DNA of 64,000 nt, from positions 37,650,011-37,714,010 of the forward strand of contig JAPTHN010000003.1 of assembly GCA_026936325.1 (NCBI GenBank). Reading direction: 5' to 3'. Shown piece after piece: positions 11,682 to 22,538 of the stretch (position 1 is its first letter; each line of letters opens with the position of its first letter). A program made the position numbers and the translations under genes. This DNA comes from Platynereis dumerilii (taxonomy: Eukaryota > Annelida > Polychaeta > Phyllodocida > Nereididae). A model generated the notes under the pieces. It was not told the DNA's origin and made no database searches. It saw only the letters and a program-made list of their open reading frames with translations.

Positions 11682-12767
11682 CAAATATACGGGAACTCCT
11701 TGATATGTGTGAGAGTTCACTAAAAAGGTGACCAAAATTCATTAATTTCACAAATTAGTGCTCTGCTTCCCAGTGCCTTCCTAAAAAGTGTTGAACAATC
11801 ATTTTTACATTTGGCCAGTCGAATATAACTTGTTGTCAAGGAAACACAATTTTAATGATTTACCTTTGAAATGTTCTTTGGAGCTTAGAAAAAGATTAAA
11901 GGTAATTGTTTTGGGCATTCATAGTCATTATAAAACAATCGAACACATGGATACTGTTTCTCCCACAGCACTTATAACATTGGGAAGTCCAATTATTTGT
12001 GTATTTTTGTGTGTCATATCGTTGCTATGACAACTATAATTATGATAACATGGAATTCAATATATGAATTGATAGCACTTTTATTAAGGTATAAACATGC
12101 AAAAAATTGGGCCTCTATCTGAAACCATCTCTATGTTGCGATTGAATTAATGCTTCTATTCCTTTCCCCTTAGATTTGTGACTTGTTGCCATGGAAACAC
12201 TTTTATAAACAACTTCCTCGCAATAATTTTTTTGGAGCTTAGGCAAACAGTGAACTTCAGATCTTCAACTTTCATCATGGAAAGTTTCAGAGCTTTGTCC
12301 AGTTTGTCACAAGTTTGCCCTTTTTTTACCATAAGAGACCTGACTATCAGGAAAACTTATGACAACTCCTAAGGTCCAGCTGTTTCACCTATGTCATTAA
12401 AACTTTGCATACAGTCTAAATAGAATATTATCTAGCGTTGAACAATTTTTGGTGCCTTTCTCAGATTGAAAAAAATATTAAAGAAAACAAACAGGCTGAC
12501 TATCTTGAGGTCAAAGGTCAATCAAGGCAACAAAATTAACTGGGTCACACTGACCTGCTTTCTACAAGCAGCTGTTAAAGTGCTTGCACGTTATTTTTCT
12601 CTTTACAAGTGTAGTATGTGTATCGTAAAATCTTTACTCTTTGTGTCAGTGGATGAACTGATGCATCAAATCAATGCCAAAGAACAAGAGATCCAATGAA
12701 AACTCCCATCACATTCAAGATTTAATTTTAGATTATGGCTAGAGTCAAAAGGATAGACTCAGGAATC

Positions 12768-12815
12768 AATGAACACATCATCAATGAACACATCATCAAT
12801 GAACACATCATCATC
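12768..12815 (+). repeat. Short tandem repeat, TCAATGAACACATCA
   Basis: Three near-perfect head-to-tail copies of a 15-mer. They lie in a block (about 12730-12890) that interrupts R1 and is absent at the matching site in R2 near 22015. Confidence 0.8.
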
Positions 12816-13410
12816 TATCGAGTTATGCATAACATGATGATTTACTTCTGAGTTTGTACTTCTGACTTCAGCTTCAGTAAAAATAGAAGAATAATTTAAA
12901 TTCATCCTTGCTGGAATTTGTTAGTGCAGCTCATTTAGCAGTGAATTAATGACCATTTTTTGTGATCTGAAGTAAGATTCTAGTCCCAGTCATTGAGCTG
13001 AATAGGTTATCTTGTGATGCTTCCACGATCAATTCACTAGTTTGAAATTCAATAATTCAGGTTTCTGTTGCTCAACAAAATAGGACATTGAGGGTAAATA
13101 TCAATATTGATCTGGGTGTCGCAATGTCACAATTCTTGTGAACATTTCGTTCTAAAAAAATCACCCTGGGTTGCAGCCAGTTTGAAGAACTCTACAATAA
13201 GGTAATCAATCCAACCTCCTGTAGTGAGTACGCAATTTTTTAAAACTGCATGCATAATTGGTACACCATGTATTTATATATATATGCAATATCCTAATAC
13301 CACTGTCCTCATCCTGCACTAATTAATGGAATGGCTGTATTTCAAACTAACATAAGGTATTATATCAATGCAATAATAATTTGATTTTAAAATTTAACAT
13401 TCACTGATAA

Positions 13411-13418
13411 TAGGCCTA
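13411..13418. other. TAGGCCTA octamer
   Basis: One of four exact copies in the window (also 50921-50928, 58859-58866 and 58913-58920). All are in non-coding repeat DNA. No function is visible. Confidence 0.3.
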
Positions 13419-13707
13419 TATTATATTCCTCCAATTCTGACACACCACAATACTGAGCAGAAGGTGAAATATTCCCCACTCATCATCAATTTGCTTTAAG
13501 CCTATCTATATATGCAGATACTGGCATCCTCAAATTTTTAGATCTCCTCCTTGTACCTTCTTAACTTATGCTTTCTTGCAGCCAATTCACACAGATGATA
13601 AATGCCACCTTTTCCTAGACTCTCATTTGCATCCAGTACACACACAACAAGCAAAGAATAGCAGAGAAGGGATTATATTGGTTTTATTTGGCGCGCTAGT
13701 GCAAATC

Positions 13708-13966
13708 CTAGCTTCCCAATGCAGTCATTTCCGACATTCTCACTTGGGCCCTGAATGAGAATGACTTGCCAGCTAATTCTGCTTTATCCCTATCAAAAGC
13801 TGCATTGATGGATTGAGCCAATAGGGCTACTGGGACTATGGAGAGACTGAAAATGACCACTGGGAAGAAATGTATTTGGTTCACTAGGATTACAGAGTGA
13901 TGGCACACAGATCTTTGCCTCTCCAATTTTCTGTATTGCCAAAGGAGAAATGATTGAGATGAGTGA
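13708..13966 (-). pseudogene. Exon-like reading frame c, copy in R1
   Basis: The - strand reads VILVNQIHFFPVVIFSLSIV, then PVALLAQSINAAFDRDKAEL, then SQVRMSEMTAL. The first part is hydrophobic and would make one membrane span; the rest is polar. The same frame is open in R2 (24748-24965), R3 (28539-28756) and R4 (52150-52385) and decayed at 30785-30970 and 43570-43750. It resembles one exon of a membrane protein, but I cannot name the family. Confidence 0.5.
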
Positions 13967-14034
13967 ATCGATAAAACAATATAGTGAGAACTGACTCTTG
14001 ATTTGTTTGATATTTGCATTCAGAAAATGAAGTT

Positions 14035-14125
14035 CAAAGATAGGTAGACTGATAGATGGATAGTTAAATAGATAGACCGATAGAAAGATTGATGGAATAA
14101 AAGATAGATAGAGAGAAAGATTCAC
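14035..14125 (+). repeat. GATA-rich microsatellite
   Basis: Degenerate GATA/GATG units. The same stretch follows reading frame c in R2 (about 25090-25200) and R3 (about 28880-28990), so it is an inherited part of R. Confidence 0.75.
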
Positions 14126-14414
14126 AGAGAAATAAAGTTTTAGATAGATTTATGATCAGTCCAGCACTCTAAGCCCACTTATTAGAGGAAGCTTTTGTTT
14201 TCAATAGGTCAAAAAGAGAGATTTGTGATTAGTTCAGCACTACAAGTTCTGTGAATAAACTATTGTTTTCTCGAAGTTTAAATGTTGTCTGCCTGGTAAA
14301 TTAAGAGTCAACCAGTGTGTCTAACCTTGGAGAGACCTACAGCTTTCTTCTTAATTGCATTGTACTCACTTTAACTCCCTTATGAACCAGATACCACTTG
14401 AGTTATGATATTTC

Positions 14415-14799
14415 CATGTATATATTTTTCATTATTTGGCATGTTCACGAATTTGTGGAGGTGTAAAAACGAGCATGTACGAATTCGTGGACATGAAAAA
14501 ACGAGCATAGGTGCTCGTGTACATGTAATAACTAACACTCGTGAATGTGCTTTATTATTCATTCGTGTATATGCTAAAACTTACATTCGTGGAAGTGCTA
14601 TATCATTAGGGTTTAGTGTTAAAATTAGGGTTAGAGTAGTTTTTAGCCAATTTTCTGATTGCTGTGTTCGTAATCACACATACACAAATTCGTGAATTGC
14701 AATATTTCACACTTACATGAATTATAAATTCGTGTATATGTTCGTTTTTACAGGTTTACAAATTCGTGTACATGTCAAATAGTGAAAAATATATACCTC
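14415..14799. mobile_element. hAT-like MITE
   Basis: The ends share GTATATATTTTTCA with an extended inverted repeat of about 70 bp that includes CACGAATTTGT and TGTAAAAACGA. GATATTTC flanks both sides (14407-14414, 14800-14807), an 8-bp duplication as in hAT elements. The R2 site near 25366 lacks it. ATTCGTG is iterated through the body, which is non-coding. Confidence 0.8.
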
Positions 14800-14999
14800 G
14801 ATATTTCTGTTTGAGGCCATTATGGTCTCTGATGGAGAAGATGACCTCCATCAAAATTCCTAATTTAAGTATTGTATTACTCTGGAATTTTGTAAAAAAA
14901 GGAGAAATAATAATGTTTTAAATACATTATTATCCATTATGTACAATTTTGTAAGATTGCCAACTGTTTGTCCAAGGGCATTTTGTCACCAAGAATTGA

Positions 15000-15250
15000 T
15001 GATAAATATTTGCTTGAAACAATACATTTTAAGTGGACATATTGAACAAGAGTGTTTGTCAAAACTTTCAGACATTTGATTTTACCCCAAAATGGTTTTT
15101 ATGAGGGCCCCCTCAACTGCTGTCTGGCAAGTCTGCCAAAGTTGGTGTTGGATTTGGAAGTTTCCCAAACTCATTACATGGTTGTCAAAAATGGCAGCGA
15201 TACAAATGTCTTTCTCTAATATTGCAATAGATCATATCCACAAGATGTAG
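15000..15250 (+). repeat. R-family block around CCCCAAAATGG
   Basis: This block, with GAGGGCCC, GTTGTCAAAAAT and AACTCATTACATGG, is repeated at 25620-25830 and 29410-29640 and inverted at 51330-51560. In R2 and R3 the + strand is open across it (containing PKWFYEGPQLL and WKFPKLITWLS). In R1 and R4 it is not, so coding status is doubtful. Confidence 0.6.
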
Positions 15251-16233
15251 CGCAATGATTGATTGATTGATTTATCATTTTTATAAACTAAAAAACATAC
15301 AATCACATTTCAAATATTCAGCATATAGGCAAATTGCAATTTGATGGAGATGCACCCAAGTATAAAATACCATGACCTATGCTAGGGTCAACAGTTCTGC
15401 AATAATCGGTTGTTCTTTTTTTGCAGACTGCATTTCAGTAGCTGGTTACAAAGGGTCACTGCTCCATCGGTTGGCCTAATAAAACAATTCCAAGGAAGGA
15501 GATATATATACGTGTATGTTATATAATTATGCTCTTTACGTCACTCCTCCAATTAACCTTCGACCATCGAAAGACCTTTGTTCTACTAATTTGTTTAACT
15601 CTTTTTAAACTAAAGATGCAAGGTTTTATGTATAAATGGCATTGTTGTTACTTTCTATGTTAAAGCAGCCATTACTGCATCATCGATTTTGCCAGTGGAT
15701 AGAATTATACACCAGATTATGGCCAAGGAGCAATGAATCCAGTGAAAACCCTCATTGTAATCAAGATTTCATTTAAGATTAATAGAACAATTTTTAGAAG
15801 TCTGCCGAGTTGATATCTTCCTTTGTTGGCATTTGTTAATGCAGTTCATTTAACAGTGAATTAATGATTGTTTCGCCTGATTTTAATTAAGATTCTAGTT
15901 CCAGTCATTGAGCTGACTAGCTAACTTGTGATGCAGTGATGATCAAGTTACTAGTTTGAATTTGAGTAATTCTGGTTTCTATTGCCAAACAAAGACATTA
16001 AGGGTGGATAAAGATATCGACCTACACTGTATGCATCAGCATGGCATCTTTTACTTGCATATACATTTTTGACTCTGTAATTTTCATATTGACCAAAAAT
16101 TGCAGAAGCATTGATCCCAGGAATGAACCTTTACTGGATCTAAGTATACATTCATTAATGTCATTATTTACATTGAAAGTGAAGGAAGATTCCCGGCTTT
16201 GTAATGTCATCACATCAGACACATTTTCCTGTC

Positions 16234-16328
16234 AGCGTGCCTCGGCGGTCCAGCGTCGGCCCGGCGTCGGTCCGATGTCAGCAGCATCGGACCGGCTTTG
16301 GGCCGACGTTGGGCCGCCGAGGCACGCT
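16234..16328. mobile_element. GC-rich 95-bp hairpin insertion
   Basis: AGCGTGCCTCGGCGG at the left is matched by CCGCCGAGGCACGCT at the right, and the arms pair almost throughout to a turn near GTCAGCAGCA. Its GC content contrasts sharply with the AT-rich flanks. The paralogous places in R3 (near 31360) and R5 (near 43390) lack it, so it is an insertion. About 20 bp of flank also differs from the empty sites, and I see no clean target duplication. Confidence 0.75.
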
Positions 16329-16689
16329 AATAGGGTTGGCATTGTCTTTTACAGAATAGAGAGCCATTACTTCACTATTTTTTTCATAATTAGAACTTCA
16401 GCTAGATTACTTTTGGGCTCTGGAGTCTTTTGAAAGCTTAATGGTCAGAGTTAGACAATCTTCAAGAACTTCTTGTGAAAATCTTATTGCATTTTTGACA
16501 AAAGAATAAAAAAATCCAGGAAATCTGAAGACGGTCGAAGGAACTGAAAATCTTTAAAATTTATTAGATTATACATTTTTCTCTGCGCACGTACTATGTA
16601 CCAAATACAGGTAACGGCCACATACGGAGATAGCAAATTAACATATCCAGAGATCTTGCATAAACTCTGCTTCATTTACATGACTAGAT

Positions 16690-17470
16690 ATAGTTATATA
16701 AAGTATATAATATATACTATATAAAGTTGTCTGATGACTGGTCTTCCACTGACATGAGAATGACGAAAGAAAGGGACCCCCAACGATGCCAAGAAATGAT
16801 GTCGCATACTTCAGCCAGGTTTTTGACTGACATTTTAGTGATGTCTTACTTAAGTCAGATGCCTACTTGAATGTGCCTCCTACATGTACATGGCGTTGCA
16901 TTCACAGCAGATTTTAATGTCCACCCAAGGTTATAATTTTATGTAATTTTTTGGAAACCCACCTTCACTGTAACATAATTTAAACATAAAGTCCGACTTC
17001 AGAATGATGTCATATTGACATCACAATACCCACTGGGTCATGAGGAACTTTTTCTAGTGTCGGCGTTGGGACAACAAAAGTCATAATCTCGATTTTTGTA
17101 TAAAGTCAATTCAATAGAGATTTTGGCTTGACTCAATTTTTGTTTTTCCGCAGGCATGAAACCTCTTGGGTAAGTTTACTTCGACTAACTAAACATTAGA
17201 TATGTCTGGCCATAAATAGGAACTTTCTCGCCTCTTAGTGCATTTTCTTGAACACTCTTCATTGCGCCTATAATGCAATATGAGTAAGAAATACTGAAGA
17301 CAGGAGTAACGTATTCTGGCAGACATTGCATGGGGACAAAGGGAGGTGACAGTCCTGCAAATGAACAAATGTTTGTCATGCACAATCCCAATTCCCTGCA
17401 TCAATTACCAGAAACAAAGGAAATCAGATGAGACATGGCATGTCTGTTCTTCTTTCTCAGTGACCTTAGA
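16690..17470. other. No feature recognised
   Basis: This is AT-rich DNA between the end of R1 and the palindromic array. It includes a TATATA-rich stretch near 16690-16725. The open frames are short and show no family resemblance. Confidence 0.5.
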
Positions 17471-17483
17471 GGGAAGGCATTTT

Positions 17484-17560
17484 CTTGATTATTGAGGGGG
17501 AGCATTGATCCAGTGGTTGCAAATTGTGGATCCAGGGTTCGAATGCCGGTGTGGTAGTTG
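17484..17560 (+). other. tRNA-like sequence at the array's left edge
   Basis: TGATCCAGTGGTTGC resembles an A box, and GGTTCGAATGC 28 bp later resembles a B box of a polymerase III promoter. The arms do not fold into a sound cloverleaf, so this is a tRNA-derived remnant, perhaps a SINE head. The palindrome array begins immediately after it. Confidence 0.4.
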
Positions 17561-17564
17561 AGAG

Positions 17565-18235
17565 TGTCCCAGTACAGAGTGTCCTTTGGACACATTTTCC
17601 TAGGAAAGACTGTCTTCTGGACACCATTTCCTAGGAAGGTGTGTCCCTGGACAATTCTTCCTAGGAAATTCTGTCCAGTGGACATTGGTTCCTTAGTTAT
17701 GGTTGTCCAATTTAGGGATTAATGTCCCACTAAAAAAGGAAAATAATTTCTATGTCCTGGTTTCAAGTGTCCCACCAAAATGTCCAGGATAATATATCCT
17801 AGGTATGGAAGTCCTGGACACTATATCCTAGGTTAGGCAGTCCTGGACATAATATACCAGTAATAATTGTCCAATGAAGGACACATATTCCTGGTGTTTG
17901 TAGTCCTGGACACTATATCCTGGCTCTGGATGTAACAAAATGTCCTTTGCTGGACAAATAGTTCTAGTTTTGGTGGTCCTGGTCACAATATCCTAGCTAT
18001 GGATGTCCAGGACAATATATCCTGGTAACACAGGTCCTTCATAGGATCAATATTTCCTGGTTTTATGTGTCCTGGACATTACTTTCCACTTTACAAGTCC
18101 TGAATGGACATCCTTGTAAAATAAGTCAACTACAGAACTTTTTTTCCGATAACTGTTAGGACTTGACACGGTCCAGTGGACATTGGTTCCTTAGTTATGG
18201 ATGTCCACTTTAGGGATTAATGTCCCTCGGCTGCC
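17565..18235. repeat. Array of GTCCWGGAC palindromes, left arm
   Basis: About 19 units of roughly 32 bp. Each pairs a GTCC...GGAC palindrome (gap 0-8 bp) with a CCTAGG, CCTGG or CTAG palindrome about 16 bp away, for example GTCCTGGACACTATATCCTA. The spacing is regular but the units are degenerate. A segment with GTCCAGTGGACATTGGTTCC occurs twice, at about 17666 and 18172. Confidence 0.75.
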
Positions 18236-18784
18236 AGTCATTAATCACCCGTTACTAAAAAAAAACATTATTCTATAATTATTGAAAAGTTGATGTCCCT
18301 ACCATAGGGTGGAGCCATCCACATCCAGCTAGTAATTCGAAATGATAATTATTTTTGCATTCATCACCACATTTCAACTTTATGAATATTTCACAAGTAA
18401 ATACAACATATTCGTACCTTGTAATTGTTAAAGCATACTCCCCTAATGTTTATTTTCACATTCAGTGACAACCCTTCTAGGTAGGTCTTTGTAGACAGAT
18501 AGTGTCTGTCATGGAGAAGGTGCATCGTACGCCAAGTCAATAATGACTGGAACTCAGACTGAAATCCAAGATTAGAAACCCAAATATTCATTGTAGCATG
18601 ACCATAATTATTGCTATATCAATTACATAAAATAGTCGGAGGAGGGACTTGAACCTGCAATGTTCTGAATTGAAGTCTGATCACTAGACCACTATGCTGC
18701 CCAAGTTGGTGATCCCAAGCTTGGTCTTTTGATTACAGTACATCAGTTCTATTAATAGCTACAGTCATAAATACAGGGTGGACA
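18236..18784. other. Central spacer of the palindrome array
   Basis: This 550-bp stretch lacks the GTCC/GGAC units. It contains a tRNA-like piece at 18640-18706 and otherwise nothing I recognise. Confidence 0.5.
18640..18706 (-). other. tRNA-derived remnant
   Basis: On the - strand CATAGTGGTCTAGTG resembles an A box and GGTTCAAGTCCC a B box, followed by CTCCTCCGAC. The stems pair poorly, so it is probably a tRNA pseudogene or SINE head rather than a working tRNA. Confidence 0.5.
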
Positions 18785-19240
18785 GTAATGAATGTCCTAG
18801 GTAAAAATGTCCAGGACAAATAGAACTAGTATAAATGGTCCTGGACTATCTATACTAGTATAATTCGTCCAGGACAAATGGACCTAGGATGATCTGTCCT
18901 GGACAAATGGAACCAGGATAAAATGTCCTGGACAAATGGATCCAGGATCAGATGACCAGGACAGCTAGATCTAGGATCAGATGACCTGGGCAATGAATAC
19001 TAGTTAATAATGTCCACCTGGACAACTGACACCAGGTAAAAATGTCCTGGACATTTGAATCCAGGATCAAATGTCCTGGACAATCATTGCTGATCCGTGC
19101 AAAAAAATGTCCTGGACATTTGAACCCAGAGAGGACGTTATAAACCAAGGAATGTATGTCCACTGGACACTCATTCCTTAGTTTAAAGTGTCCTAGGACA
19201 CTTCTTACTGGAGGACAATTATTCCTTTCACACCGGGTCA
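18785..19240. repeat. Array of GTCCWGGAC palindromes, right arm
   Basis: About 14 units of roughly 30 bp, again alternating GTCCWGGAC with CCTAGG, ACTAGT or CCAGG. The outer end (CTGGACACTCATTCCTTAG and neighbours, about 19155-19180) is the inverted counterpart of the 17666 segment, so the two arms form a large imperfect inverted repeat. Confidence 0.75.
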
Positions 19241-19932
19241 CCTGGGGCCCTGGGCTTATGTTGGATGGTTGTTTCAATCATCCTTTTCCTGATTTCCATC
19301 TCTTCCTCCTGTCCTAATTAGCCTACATGTACCAAGTACGTAAATACAGGATTTAAAGCCCCAGTAATCCATGCGATCTTGTACGGGTGTCCTCAATTAA
19401 GTGACATTTTTGTCTTTTTGAGGCTCCTTACCAATCGATATCAATGCTGGTCTTCAGCAGCAATAGATATTCAATTATTCTGTATTTCAATGGTGAAAAT
19501 GAAAAGTTCTGCATTTCGAGTTCTATTGAAACTTTTTGTGAATATGGTTTAGTACTCCCGGGATAACGCTTGAAGTGATTAATGATCTGGAAAAAATCTA
19601 AAGCGTGATTCTCCATAAACAACCCATATACCTCCTTCCCAGAGTGATCTGCCAATTTTGCATAACTGCACTAAGCATTTTCAAAAGCTGTGTTATGTGT
19701 GTTTAGAAGGAATAGGCATTTATTTTTGGTATTTATCATGTTGTTAATAATAGTGGATCAGCCAAATTCCAAAAGATCCTCTGGAATTTGTTTTTCTTCT
19801 TTCTTTGCAGAATTGTTTGATCGTTCTTCCGGGACTACAATCACTACATTGACTATAAAATCAGATCCTTTTATTGTATGAATGTGTAATCAGTTTTTGG
19901 GACGACACGAGAGAGTGTAGAGCACTTTGGTC

Positions 19933-20100
19933 TTATGCTTGGCCAAGCCCACCTTCAAGCAAGTCACATGGGACCAGGATGCCAATGACTCTGCAAATGC
20001 CATCTGCTAATTCCTTCATGTTGGCATTAACGGCTACCAAGACAAATGAGCATACAATGCACTTCGTGGGGACGCAGGGAATATAGAATCGCCATTTCTT
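19933..20100 (-). pseudogene. Exon-like reading frame a, copy in R2
   Basis: The open frame reads KKWRFYIPCVPTKCIVCSF, then VLVAVNANMKELADGICRV and IGILVPCDLLEGG, ending at a stop. Compared with R1 it differs at a few residues and has an insertion-like extension after IGIL. The function is unknown. Confidence 0.45.
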
Positions 20101-21219
20101 TTATAGAGCATATACCTTATGTAGAGTACACATTGGGTTAACAGCCAGGGAAGACATTCGACTGCTTGAGGTCATCAATAATGTCAGTGCAGTTCAAATC
20201 TTTTAAAAATTATTGCAGCTTTTTTGACAAGCAAATGACGTTGTGATGTTATGGTGACATCATCACTCAGGCTGCTTCTGATTGATTCCCTCTCGTATTG
20301 TCCCTGTCTAAATTCATGCATTTCATGCATGAAATTCATGAAATTCATGCATTATAGGGATATATTTTTTTAAGGAATATTTTGTTGCCTTTTGGTGTTG
20401 ACTAATTTTTCAAAGCAAGTGCTCTCACGAGTGCGATTATAAATGGATAGAGGGAATTACTTAGGGAAAGGTTATTGACAAAGAATATAATCTAAATTTT
20501 CAGGGCATGTTGACAAACCAAATTGATACAATGTAGCATTTGGATGTTCCCGTTGTGCGATTTATCATATTTGCTTAAAATGAAAAAGAAAAATCTTCAC
20601 TTTGAATGGGCCATCAAAGTTATCCCATCCGATCCTGAGTTTCACTACTATATTGCAGCCTTAATAGCCAATCAGCCATAAAGGAAAATGTACGAGCCTA
20701 TTCAGTACATTGAAGCTTGAATTAATCCTGTTCTGCTCTCTTTTCTTCATCATTTTCTCTTATCAGCCGTGACAAATGCCCATTTTAGACTTTCCCCTTA
20801 TGGGCTCCTGCAGTGAAATCCCTTGCAGTCATTCTTCATGTTCAGGCCATTTCTCCTGCATAAAGGAACTTTTATCTTACTTCACTTGATTCAGGCATTG
20901 TTGCTTGATTGCTTTGGAATTGAGTCAGTTGGAATACATTAGTCCATGTAAAAATTTCGTGTCCAGCCTTGATAAGGGGCTAGGGCTATGGATTTTACCC
21001 CCAGGACAAACTTTTTTTAAGTAAACTGATCCTTAAAATATGCCTGTGGCATCATGAATGTTTCACCTCTTGCAAGTAGTACTTGTTTCGTTGGTTCTCG
21101 ACTATCTAAGAAAGCCTAAGCAATCCAAAGAGACGTGACCACCCAACAGCGGAAATATGACACCTTGGTGTGAGAGTGTTCGGCTGGCAGGGTCGTGCCT
21201 TTGGACAAAATGAGAATGC

Positions 21220-21402
21220 ATGACACCCAAATACATCAATCATGATGGAATTGTCTACATCATTTACAAATATGGCAAAATCGATCTCACAAATGATGGA
21301 TTGAAAATGCCCCAGACAGGTGTCTCAGGTATCATCAATCAAAATCCCTTCTTCAGGCACACTCCCTCCTTCATATTGCTTGTTTACAAAAGCATATTGT
21401 AA
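21220..21402 (+). pseudogene. Exon-like reading frame b, copy in R2
   Basis: A 60-codon frame with YINHDGIVYIIYKYGKIDLT, GLKMPQTGVSGIINQNPFF and YKSIL. It is almost identical to R3. The - strand copy in R4 (about 61232-61330) keeps DGLKMPQTGVSGIINQN. No known domain is recognised. Confidence 0.4.
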
Positions 21403-22538
21403 GTGACATAAACTTATACAAACACTTTGGAATGACTGATGACCTTAAAAATAGAGTCAAAATGACAGACTCGGGAACCACTGACCACGTCATGCTTTGC
21501 TAATATCAAACTGTGTAACATGTGAGGAACTCAACCAATCCTGAGTCTGTCCTTTTGACTTCAACTGCAAGATGGCTTTCAATCGATGGAAGGTGCTGAA
21601 TAATTTTAATTAGTTCGTAATGTAGATTTCAAAAAATTAAATGTGTCAGTGATTTCAAATTTGGCTGCGCAGGACATTAATTTGTCTAGGTCTATGTTCC
21701 TCTCGTCTCTTCCAATGGGCGCCATACTATGGCTGCCCTGAGCTGTATCATTGTGGAAAGCTCACCACAAATTTCGTGCCTGAATTGCAGTGCATAACTG
21801 ACCATATTTACAATTACAGTTACAATTAGGTACAATAGCAAAATAATATGATAAGTTTTCTTTCGACAAGTGTCTTATGCATCATAAAATCTTTGCTAAA
21901 GCAGCCATTATTCTATGTTAGATTGTATCAGTGGATGCAAATCAATGCCAAAGAACGAGGAGATTCAATGAAAAAGTTTTCTCATCGCATTCAAGATTTC
22001 ATTTTAGATTAATAGAAGAATCATTTTCTACAGTCTACTGCGCTGTTTGAATTTGTTAATGTAGCTAATTTTGCAGTGAATTAATGACCATTTTGTTTTA
22101 TCTGAAGTAAGATTATAGTTCCATTCATGGAGCTGAATAAGTTATCTTGTAATTCTTCCACAATCTATTCACTAGTTTGACATTCAATGATTCAGGTGTG
22201 TGTTGCCTCACAAAATGGGACAATGAGGGTAAATATCGATATTGATCTGGGTGTCGCAATGTCACTATTCTTGTGAACATTTCATTCCAAGAAATCCCCC
22301 AGGGTTGCAGCCAATCAGAATAACTCTACAATTAGGCATTCATTCATCTTTTTGTAAGTACAAAATGTAAAAACAACTGCACTGCATAATTGGTGCTGTA
22401 TGCATTTGCTTATGTGATATATCCTAATGCCACTGTCTTCATCCAGCACTAAATAATGGGATTGCTGTATTTTAAGATGATGTAAGCTATTGTATCAATG
22501 CAATCATAACTTAATAGAATAATTTTTCATTCACTGAT

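Larger units (their letters stand above)
6566..12574. mobile_element. Foldback element F1, a 6-kb palindrome
   Basis: The ends are CAGCTGCTTG and CAAGCAGCTG, flanked by TTA on both sides (6563-6565, 12575-12577). The left arm (6566 to about 9200) reappears in reverse complement in the right arm (about 9330 to 12574). Matching pairs include 6590-6780 with 12170-12350, 7790-7940 with 10370-10510 and 8040-8210 with 10075-10260. The left arm lacks about 170 bp near its tip that the right arm keeps, and the right arm has gained a 212-bp transposon. Inner arms consist of tandem units of about 200 bp. R2 and R3 lack F1 at the matching site. No transposase is encoded, so it must have been moved in trans; the 3-bp duplication would suit a PIF/Harbinger-type source, but that is inference. 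Confidence 0.85.
2368..16680 (+). repeat. R-family repeat, copy R1
   Basis: Blocks here recur in the same order in R2 and R3 and in reverse order in R4 and R5. Examples: the opening CTTTTTGAGGCTCC (near 2392, again near 19412), the exon-like block at 2910-3110, the block at 6040-6230, the block at 13700-14000, the GATA-rich stretch at 14040 and the block at 16080-16560. Subtracting foldback F1 and the smaller insertions leaves about 7 kb of R. No long ORF spans it. R could be an old large transposon or a decayed, repeatedly duplicated host gene; the sequence alone does not decide. Confidence 0.75.

Noticed and set aside
14604-14636. TTAGGG-like words suggesting telomere repeats
   Set aside because: Only three scattered partial copies (TAGGGTTT, TAGGGTTAG) lie inside a hAT-like MITE; they are not an array.
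15255-15370. ATTGATTG run as the tail of another LINE
   Set aside because: It is absent from R2, so probably an insertion, but no RT or defined ends can be seen.
16041-16433. 130-codon ORF
   Set aside because: It runs through the GC-rich hairpin insertion and ends in R blocks; the homologous R3 region is not open in the same way.
18640-18706. Functional tRNA gene
   Set aside because: A and B boxes are present, but the acceptor and T stems pair poorly and flanks resemble a repeat.
17565-19240. CRISPR-like regularity (repeats every about 30 bp)
   Set aside because: The context is eukaryotic, the repeats are degenerate and palindromic, there are no unique spacers of constant length and no cas genes.
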